Below the pieces are notes generated by a model, which worked only from the letters and a program-made list of their open reading frames with translations, had not been told where the DNA came from and did no database searches. Position numbers and translations under genes: made by a program. Positions 16,954 to 22,615 of a stretch of 22,615 nucleotides of DNA are shown in pieces. How positions within the stretch are numbered: the first letter of the stretch is position 1; every line of letters begins with the position of its first letter. The stretch spans positions 1 through 22,615 of the forward strand of contig CALAZZ010000004.1 of NCBI GenBank assembly GCA_937926515.1, in the 5' to 3' direction. The stretch is from an uncultured Bacteroidales bacterium (GTDB taxonomy: Bacteria; Bacteroidota; Bacteroidia; Bacteroidales; F082).

Positions 16954-17928
16954 TTACCATTTCAGCAACCAGGCAAATACAAGCGGTGCAACAATAGTGG
17001 CATCTGACTCAATAATAAACTTAGGGGTATTGATATCCAGTTTCCCCCATGTGATCTTTTCATTAGGCACTGCTCCTGAATAGGATCCATAGCTGGTGGT
17101 GGAATCAGATATCTGGCAAAAATAGGACCAGAATGGCACATCTTCCCACTCCAGATCCTGGTACATCATGGGCACCACACAAATGGGGAAATCGCCTGCA
17201 ATGCCCCCACCAATCTGGAAAAAACCAACCCCCTTGCCGGTGGAATTTTTTCTATACCAGTCAGTAAGCCAAACCATGTAATCTATACCACTTTTCATGG
17301 TGGTGGATGTCAGTTCATTTTTCACACAATAGGAAGCAAAAATATTACCCATGGTCGAATCTTCCCAACCGGGAACTACTATGGGGATATTTTTCTGTGC
17401 AGCAGCCAGCATCCAGGAGTTTTTCGGATCAATTTCGTAGTACTGCTCAAGCACACCCGAACGCAACAGCTTGAACATATATTCATGTGGAAAATAACGT
17501 TCGCCCTTTTGTTCTGCATCTTTCCATATCTCGAAAATATGTTTTTGCAATCGCCGAAAAGCCTCCTCTTCAGGAATGCAGGTGTCTGTTACGCGATTAA
17601 ACCCATTCTCCAGCAGGTCCCATTCATCCTGGGGATTTAGGTCACGATAATGTGGCACGCGCTTATAATGCTTGTGAGCTACCAGGTTCATCAGGTCTTC
17701 CTCCAGGTTGGCACCGGTGCAGGAAATGATGTGTACTTTGTCTTGCCGAATCATTTCAGCCAGTGAAATTCCCAATTCGGCCGTGCTCATAGCACCGGCC
17801 AGGGTAATCATCATACGCCCACCTTCGTTAATGTGTGCCTCGTATGCTTTAGCGGCATCCATGAGTGCTGCCGCATTGAAGTGCCTGAAATGATGTTGTA
17901 TGAAATTGGATATGGGGCCTCTTGTCAT
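16954..17928 (-). CDS. Deoxyhypusine-synthase-like protein with altered active-site histidine
   Basis: This 324-residue NAD-binding-fold protein belongs to the deoxyhypusine synthase (DHS) family. Family motifs include TLAGAMSTAELG (42-53), the NAD-contact TGANLEEDL (71-79), VPGWEDSTMGNIF (185-197), IGGGIAGDFPICVV (239-252), SDSTTSYGSYSGA (274-286), WGK (294-296) and ESDATIVAPL (307-316). K296 aligns by eye with human Lys329, which forms the enzyme-substrate imine. The human GGGVVKHH segment, with catalytic His288, is GGGIAGDF here, so D246 takes that place. Bacteria lack eIF5A, the DHS substrate, so the reaction must differ; a polyamine-transferring activity such as homospermidine formation is possible but unproven. 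A likely promoter lies just upstream. Confidence 0.88.
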   Translation of the reverse strand: MTRGPISNFIQHHFRHFNAAALMDAAKAYEAHINEGGRMMITLAGAMSTAELGISLAEMIRQDKVHIISCTGANLEEDLMNLVAHKHYKRVPHYRDLNPQDEWDLLENGFNRVTDTCIPEEEAFRRLQKHIFEIWKDAEQKGERYFPHEYMFKLLRSGVLEQYYEIDPKNSWMLAAAQKNIPIVVPGWEDSTMGNIFASYCVKNELTSTTMKSGIDYMVWLTDWYRKNSTGKGVGFFQIGGGIAGDFPICVVPMMYQDLEWEDVPFWSYFCQISDSTTSYGSYSGAVPNEKITWGKLDINTPKFIIESDATIVAPLVFAWLLKW

Positions 17929-17945
17929 GATTTGTATTTTTATGA

Positions 17946-17978
17946 CAAATTTAAGCTGAAATTTATAAAGTCAGCAAT
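17946..17978 (-). promoter_or_regulatory. Candidate Bacteroidota-type promoter for the DHS-like gene
   Basis: Read on the minus strand, ATTG (17978-17975) is followed after 21 bases by TAAATTTG (17953-17946), matching the phylum's -33 TTTG / -7 TAnnTTTG pattern with normal spacing. The -7 box ends 17 bases before the ATG, which would give a very short leader. No mapping data support it. Confidence 0.5.
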
Positions 17979-18070
17979 ACGACACTGTTTTTAGGCAATT
18001 GGCGATCCCTCACACAACGAATCGAATTTATTAATAAAGGTTTACAAAAATGAATGGAGGCACTATTACA

Positions 18071-19288
18071 TCAGACTTTCAGTTCTTCTCCCTCCGATCG
18101 GGCAATGATTGTAGCGCCACAGCTGTCGCTCCACACGTTCACCGAAGTGCGAAACATATCAAGGATGCGATCTACAGCCAGTATCAATCCAACCCCTTCA
18201 AGAGGCAGGCCTACAGCGGTAAGTACAATTGTGATCATCACCAGGCCTGCCATGGGGATTCCGGCTGCACCAATGGAGGCAAGCAAAGCTGTGAGCACAA
18301 CGATCATTTGTTGCAGAATACTCAGTTCAACTCCATAGGCCTGTGCAATAAACATCACTGCTACACATTCATACAAGGCAGTCCCATCCATATTAATGGT
18401 AGCTCCCAAAGGAAGTGTAAAACTGGTGATCTTGTTTGAAACACCGGAATTATTTTCAACTGCATGCATAGTCAGAGGTAATGTTGCACTGGAAGATGAA
18501 GTTGAAAAGGCCGTAACCAAAGGGGTGCGCATAGCCGAAAAATGCTTTGCGGGATTGATACCACCAATATACTTCAGTAATATAGGCAGAGTAATCACAG
18601 CATGAATGGCCAGAGCCATCAACACCACAGCCATATACATACCCATACTCTGCATCAGTGCCATGAGGTCATCCTGTTCGGCAACTTTTGCAGCAACAAG
18701 CCCAAAAATACCATAAGGCGTGAACTTAATGATGAAAAAAGTAAGTTTCATCATCACCTGAAAAACAGCATTAAAGAAGTCTGTCAGTATTTCACCTGAG
18801 CGGCCTGGGGTTCGGGTAATGAAAAAACCGAAGAGTAAGGCAAATAATATCACTGCAAGCATTTGAGAATTGTTCGAAAAAGCTTCAAATACATTCTCCG
18901 GCACGATCTTTAGCAATGTGTCACCCAATGAATCTGCACCAACTTCGAGTTCGACTTCTCTTCGAAGGTTTAGATCAGCGCCCACACCTGGTTTGAAGAT
19001 ATTAACCAGAAATAAACCCGTAATGATGGCCAGTGTACTTGTTGAAATATAGTAAATAATGGTTTTTGATCCCAACCTCCCTAAATTTCCGGCACTGCCT
19101 ATATTGGTAACTCCTGAAATGATTGAGCTTAATATCAGCGGGATAATAATCATTTTAAGCGCGCGCAAAAAGAGTTCGCCCATCCAGGCAACATAGCCGA
19201 TATAATTACTAAAATAAATGCCAAATAATACAGCCAGGATTAATGCAATTAAGATTTGCCAATGAAGTGCAATTTTTATTTTCTTCAT
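18071..19288 (-). CDS. Na+-coupled glutamate/aspartate symporter (DAACS family)
   Basis: This 405-residue inner-membrane secondary transporter is of the Glt_Ph/EAAT type and imports acidic amino acids with sodium ions by an elevator mechanism. Eight hydrophobic segments and two re-entrant hairpins are expected. The serine-rich tip of hairpin 1 is STSSSSAT (262-269), the sodium-site motif NMDGT is at 299-303, and the hairpin 2 region has ASIGAAGIPMAG (337-348). In the last helix the binding residues are D377, R380, T381, N384 and D388 (DMFRTSVNVWSD). These align by eye with D394, R397, T398, N401 and D405 of Glt_Ph; the R and D together favour glutamate/aspartate over C4-dicarboxylates or neutral amino acids. 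It starts with MKKIKIALHW and is transcribed divergently from the phosphofructokinase gene. Confidence 0.92.
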   Translation of the reverse strand: MKKIKIALHWQILIALILAVLFGIYFSNYIGYVAWMGELFLRALKMIIIPLILSSIISGVTNIGSAGNLGRLGSKTIIYYISTSTLAIITGLFLVNIFKPGVGADLNLRREVELEVGADSLGDTLLKIVPENVFEAFSNNSQMLAVILFALLFGFFITRTPGRSGEILTDFFNAVFQVMMKLTFFIIKFTPYGIFGLVAAKVAEQDDLMALMQSMGMYMAVVLMALAIHAVITLPILLKYIGGINPAKHFSAMRTPLVTAFSTSSSSATLPLTMHAVENNSGVSNKITSFTLPLGATINMDGTALYECVAVMFIAQAYGVELSILQQMIVVLTALLASIGAAGIPMAGLVMITIVLTAVGLPLEGVGLILAVDRILDMFRTSVNVWSDSCGATIIARSEGEELKV

Positions 19289-19463
19289 AAATTCACCTTA
19301 TTTATAGGTGCAAAGTGTTTTGGTCCTACCCGACATATTCCTGCTTGGATATAAGGAATGTTGTAAAGTTAGGTCAAAAGTAACCAAAAATAACAATTGT
19401 AAAAATGTCAGGTTGGTTTGAAAAAAGCGTTTAATTTGTTGGCTCGTTTAGATTATATTGATC
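19289..19463. other. Divergent intergenic region between symporter and phosphofructokinase genes
   Basis: This 175-base A/T-rich stretch must hold the promoters of both divergent genes. On the minus strand two TAnnTTTG-like boxes occur (complement at 19375-19382 and 19385-19392), but neither has a good TTTG at the usual distance. On the plus strand TTAATTTG at 19431-19438 is one mismatch from the -7 box, also without a properly spaced -33 element. An 8-base palindrome ACAATTGT lies at 19393-19400. I make no firm promoter call. Confidence 0.3.
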
Positions 19464-20501
19464 ATGGCACAACCCAAACGTATCGGAATACTTTCTGCCG
19501 GGGGCGATTGTCCCGGAATAAATGCCGCAATTCGTGGTGTAGGTAAAACGGCCATTGTACGACACAAAATGGAAGTGATTGGCATATCATCGGGCTTTTT
19601 GGGCCTGATAAAACTTGATTATACTCCATTGTCGGAGCAGGCACTCTCGGGAATACTAACCCTTGGAGGCACCATACTTGGAACCTCACGTGAGAAACCG
19701 TTTAAGAAAAGCGGTAAACCCAATGTTGACAAACCGGACATCATTAAAAAAAATTATAAAAAACTGGGACTGGATTGTCTTGTATGCATAGGTGGTAATG
19801 GCACGCAGAAAACAGCAAACTTACTTTCCGAGTCCGGATTGAATGTTATTGGCATACCAAAAACCATTGATAATGATGTTTGGGGGACTGATTTTACCTT
19901 TGGTTTCGATTCAGCGGTTACCATTGCTACTGATGCCATTGACCGCCTTCATACCACGGCTAACTCCCATAAGCGGATCATGGTAATTGAAGTGATGGGT
20001 CATCATGCCGGGTGGCTTGCCCTATATTCAGGCCTCGCCGGAGGAGGGGATGTGATCTTGTTGCCTGAAATCAAACATGATATCAAAGTCATCAATAGGT
20101 ATCTGATTGACAGGGCATTCAAGAAAAAACCTTATTCTATTGTGGTCGTTGGCGAAGGTATTGAGAAGCCAAAGAATGAAGTATCCGCGGCTGATTATAT
20201 CTCGAAAATGATAGAGAAAGGCACAAAAATAGATACCCGTAAGACCATTTTGGGTTATCTTCAACGAGGTGGCAGCCCCTCGGCGATGGACAGGATCCTG
20301 GCAACCCGTTTTGGATCACATGCCGTTGACCTGATCGCAAAGGAGGACTATGGAAAAATGGTGATCAACAAGAACAACCAAACCAGTGATATTCTACTAA
20401 GCGAGGTAGGTGGCAAACTTAGGCTTGTCCCTGAAACACATTCATTGATAGAGAAAGCACGTTCGCTGGATATCTGCATGGGTGATGAATGCATTTCCTG
20501 A
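19464..20501 (+). CDS. pfkA: 6-phosphofructokinase, group III (mixed-substrate type)
   Basis: This 345-residue cytosolic enzyme phosphorylates fructose 6-phosphate in glycolysis. The ATG at 19464 (MAQPKRIGIL) is preferred over an in-frame TTG at 19458, which would add only two residues. Motifs are GGDCPGINAAIRG (13-25), GGNGT (110-114), PKTIDND (132-138, catalytic base D136), MGHHAGW (178-184) and LGYLQRGGSPSAMDR (263-277). Lysine 133 in PKTIDND replaces the glycine of E. coli PfkA and is typical of the pyrophosphate and mixed-substrate lineage, while glycine 113 in GGNGT is the ATP-type residue rather than the second Asp of PPi enzymes. The phosphoryl donor is therefore probably ATP, but this is not certain from sequence. 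The gene converges with cysS, 9 bases apart. Confidence 0.9.
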   Translation: MAQPKRIGILSAGGDCPGINAAIRGVGKTAIVRHKMEVIGISSGFLGLIKLDYTPLSEQALSGILTLGGTILGTSREKPFKKSGKPNVDKPDIIKKNYKKLGLDCLVCIGGNGTQKTANLLSESGLNVIGIPKTIDNDVWGTDFTFGFDSAVTIATDAIDRLHTTANSHKRIMVIEVMGHHAGWLALYSGLAGGGDVILLPEIKHDIKVINRYLIDRAFKKKPYSIVVVGEGIEKPKNEVSAADYISKMIEKGTKIDTRKTILGYLQRGGSPSAMDRILATRFGSHAVDLIAKEDYGKMVINKNNQTSDILLSEVGGKLRLVPETHSLIEKARSLDICMGDECIS

Positions 20502-20510
20502 TCATCAATA

Positions 20511-21992
20511 TCATTTGATTGCCCAGGTCGTGCCCTCCTTACCATCTTTAAGCTCAATCTTCAACGAAGAAAGCTTATCACGAATCAGGTCGCTGGTTGC
20601 ATAATCTTTACGCGCGCGCGCGTCTTGCCGCAGTTGGATAATGGTTTGCATAAGCCCATCCATCAACTGGTAATCATGACCTGCATCTTCAGATTCCAAC
20701 CCCAGAATATCAAACACAAAACTATTGAATAAGCTTTTAAGTTTTTCTAACTCCTCAGCATTAATGTGGTTAGTGCCATCTTTGACCGAATTAATGATCC
20801 GAACAGCCTCAAACAAGTTTGCGATGACCACCGGGCTGTTGAAATCATCGTTCATGGCATCATAGCAGGCCGATTCTATATTTGCAATACCAATATCTTT
20901 AACCCCTCTATTGGGCGAAAGGCCATTTAAAACTTCAGCCGCCACAAGTAATTTCTTAAGACCTTTTTCTGCTGCCTGAAGTGCTTCATTCGAAAAGTCG
21001 AGTGTGCTGCGATACTGTGCTTGCATCATGAAAAAGCGAATGGTCATCGGGCTGTAGGCCTTCTGAAGCAATTTGTGATTGCCTGTGAAAAACTCTTCAA
21101 GTGAAATGGCATTACCGAGCGACTTACCCATTTTTTGCCCGTTGATGGTGATCATATTGTTATGCAGCCAGTAACGTACGGGAGCTTTGCCATTAGCTAT
21201 GGTTGACTGTGCAATCTCTGATTCATGGTGTGGAAAAAGCAAGTCCATACCACCACCATGGATATCAAATTCATCGCCCAGATATTTACAGCCCATGGCA
21301 GAGCATTCCATGTGCCATCCAGGAAAACCTTCGCCCCAAGGTGAAGGCCATCGCATGATGTGTGCTGAGTCAGCTTTTTTCCAAAGCGCAAAATCAGCAG
21401 CATTTTTTTTCTCTGTCTGACCTGATAACTCGCGTGTATTGCTGATCATTTCTTCCAGCTTCCTGCCTGAAAGCACGCCATAATGATGAGCTTTGTTGTA
21501 CTTGGTCACATCGAAATAAACCGATCCGTTGATCTCATATGCAAAACCTTGCTCCAGGATTCTTTTGATCATTTCGATCTGCTCAATAATATGGCCCGAA
21601 GCATGAGGCTCGATAGAGGGACGCAGCACATTCATCCGGTCCATATTCCTATGGTAAGCCACGACATAATAATGCACCACCTCCATGGGCTCAAGCTGCT
21701 CCAGACGTGCTTTTTTTGCCACCTTGTCCTCTCCCTCATCGTGATCACTTTCAAGATGGCCTACATCAGTGATGTTGCGTACATAGCGGACTTTGTAGCC
21801 CAAGTGTATAAAATAACGGTATATCAGGTCGAAAGTGATGGCCGAACGGGCATGGCCAAGGTGTGCATCACCATATGCTGTTGGCCCGCACACATACATG
21901 CCAATATGTGGTGGTTTGATGGGTTTAAACACTTCCTTTTTCCGGCTGATCGTGTTGTAAACTAACAGCTTATGATCAAGAGGGCTTTTCAT
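20511..21992 (-). CDS. cysS: Cysteinyl-tRNA synthetase
   Basis: This 493-residue class I aminoacyl-tRNA synthetase charges tRNA-Cys. The HIGH motif is HLGH (44-47), and the KMSKS loop is KMGKS (287-291), a variant common in Bacteroidota. The zinc ligands that recognise cysteine are C35, C230 (WHMECS), H255 and E259 (FPHHESE). The rest follows the family order: connective peptide, DFSNEAL stem-contact region, a helical anticodon-binding part, and a C-terminal segment ending in GTTWAIK. The length is slightly above the roughly 460 residues of the E. coli enzyme. An alternating (CG)6 tract encodes part of DARARKD near the C terminus, in frame. The gene lies 213 bases downstream of rsmI on the same strand. 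Confidence 0.97.
   Translation of the reverse strand: MKSPLDHKLLVYNTISRKKEVFKPIKPPHIGMYVCGPTAYGDAHLGHARSAITFDLIYRYFIHLGYKVRYVRNITDVGHLESDHDEGEDKVAKKARLEQLEPMEVVHYYVVAYHRNMDRMNVLRPSIEPHASGHIIEQIEMIKRILEQGFAYEINGSVYFDVTKYNKAHHYGVLSGRKLEEMISNTRELSGQTEKKNAADFALWKKADSAHIMRWPSPWGEGFPGWHMECSAMGCKYLGDEFDIHGGGMDLLFPHHESEIAQSTIANGKAPVRYWLHNNMITINGQKMGKSLGNAISLEEFFTGNHKLLQKAYSPMTIRFFMMQAQYRSTLDFSNEALQAAEKGLKKLLVAAEVLNGLSPNRGVKDIGIANIESACYDAMNDDFNSPVVIANLFEAVRIINSVKDGTNHINAEELEKLKSLFNSFVFDILGLESEDAGHDYQLMDGLMQTIIQLRQDARARKDYATSDLIRDKLSSLKIELKDGKEGTTWAIK
20611..20622. repeat. (CG)6 dinucleotide tract inside cysS
   Basis: Twelve bases of alternating C and G interrupt an otherwise mixed-composition coding region. 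They encode Ala-Arg-Ala-Arg without breaking the frame. The tract is unusual in this moderately AT-rich window but has no obvious function beyond coding. Confidence 0.7.
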
Positions 21993-22205
21993 GGGATTAA
22001 AATGACTGATTGACAGTGCAAAGAAACGAAATTTTCAGGCTTGCGTATAGTATCGTTAAGGCTTTTCACCCCTCCACAGATTCAACTACCAAATCAACCC
22101 TGCAAGTCTTTGTCTTTTGTTTTATGCTCAAGAATTGTAAGGCGTTTTTTGTTTAGAGCTCAATTTAATAATAGGATTAAGATACCCGGACTACCTAGGT
22201 GTCTG
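21993..22205. other. Intergenic region between rsmI and cysS
   Basis: I found no credible gene, hairpin terminator or RNA in these 213 bases. An 8-base palindrome ACCTAGGT sits at about 22193-22200, just after the rsmI stop. The cysS promoter should be here, but no sequence fits the TTTG / TAnnTTTG pattern well. Confidence 0.35.
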
Positions 22206-22615
22206 CTATTTCTTTCCTTCTATCACAATCACTATTTCGCCTTTGACATCTTTGTTGCCAAAATACTCAATAAGCTCTGCCAGGCTGCCTTGTATATTTT
22301 CTTCATACAATTTTGTAAGTTCTCTTGATACCGAGGCTCTCCTGTCGGGGCCGGCAAGATCAGCAAGCTGAGAAAGTGTTTTGAGCAACCTGTGAGGTGA
22401 CTCAAAAAGTATGCTTGTATAACTATGATTCACGATCTCAGTCAAGCGGGATTGCCGTCCTTTTTTGTGAGGCAAGAAACCTTCAAAAATAAATCGATCA
22501 GCCGGCAAACCGGAATTAACCAATGCCGGAACAAACGAAGTTGCTCCAGGCAAACATTCTACCTCTATCCCTTTGGCAAGGCAAGCTCGAACAAGTAAAA
22601 ATCCCGGATCAGAAA
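22206..22615 (-). CDS. rsmI: 16S rRNA (cytidine-1402-2'-O)-methyltransferase, C-terminal part (cut by window edge)
   Basis: The frame is open from the window end to a TAG at 22206-22208, giving the last 135 residues; the start lies outside. The visible part begins with SDPGFLLVRACLAKGIEVECLPG, inside the SAM-binding tetrapyrrole-methylase fold, followed by GATSFVPALVNSGLP, FEGFLPHKKGRQSRL, the ESPHRL motif, SVSRELTKLYEE and GEIVIVIEGKK. These blocks are typical of RsmI, which 2'-O-methylates C1402 of 16S rRNA and helps decoding in the ribosomal P site. The C terminus ends right after the KGEIVIVIEG strand, as in short RsmI proteins that lack the extra C-terminal domain. Confidence 0.93.
   Translation of the reverse strand, partial: SDPGFLLVRACLAKGIEVECLPGATSFVPALVNSGLPADRFIFEGFLPHKKGRQSRLTEIVNHSYTSILFESPHRLLKTLSQLADLAGPDRRASVSRELTKLYEENIQGSLAELIEYFGNKDVKGEIVIVIEGKK

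Noticed and set aside
18050..18439. Plus-strand open frames opposite the symporter gene
   Set aside because: The symporter on the minus strand has all family motifs over this stretch; the opposite frames are rich in His, Ser and Cys with no structure.
20611..20622. (CG)6 tract considered as a Z-DNA or phase-variation element
   Set aside because: It is in frame within cysS and codes for a plausible ARAR segment; a change in repeat number would truncate an essential enzyme, so regulation this way is unlikely.
22041..22328. Plus-strand open frame of 95 codons across the rsmI/cysS gap
   Set aside because: It overlaps the 3' end of rsmI in antisense and has no domain, signal or start context.

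Overview
The window comes from a member of the Bacteroidota. The evidence is the Bacteroidetes-style RHS protein, tandem FtsX/MacB permeases of about 800 residues with NPxxALxYE tails, a deoxyhypusine-synthase-like protein, a KMGKS-type cysteinyl-tRNA synthetase, starts without a clear Shine-Dalgarno sequence, and one upstream region that fits the TTG / TAnnTTTG promoter pattern of this phylum. I cannot name a genus.

Positions 1-3050 (minus strand) hold a polymorphic-toxin locus that looks partly decayed. It contains an RHS-repeat protein that keeps only the C-terminal part of the usual RHS cage plus a variable tail. Two bases downstream is a small AT-rich four-helix membrane protein, a candidate immunity protein, followed by a strong intrinsic terminator. 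Beyond that lies a second, start-less RHS-toxin C-terminal fragment that ends at a run of six cytosines.

Positions 3199-16904 (plus strand) form one long co-directional gene block, probably an operon: a periplasmic adaptor (HlyD/MacA type), a short-chain dehydrogenase/reductase, four tandem-FtsX ABC permeases, one LolD/MacB-type ATPase, a 95-residue protein of unknown function and a secreted NTF2/lumazine-binding-like protein. The plausible joint role is tripartite export or envelope transport, with one ATPase serving several large permeases. No regulator, outer-membrane channel or substrate gene is present, so the substrate is unknown.

Positions 16954-22615 are housekeeping genes: a deoxyhypusine-synthase-like enzyme and a Na+/glutamate-aspartate symporter (both minus), a group III 6-phosphofructokinase (plus), cysteinyl-tRNA synthetase (minus), and the C-terminal part of the rRNA methyltransferase RsmI (minus, cut by the window edge). 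I saw no tRNA, rRNA, CRISPR array or insertion sequence. No gap between genes exceeds about 215 bases. The points most worth following are the RHS locus architecture, the four-permease/one-ATPase operon with its embedded oxidoreductase, and the altered active site of the deoxyhypusine-synthase-like protein.
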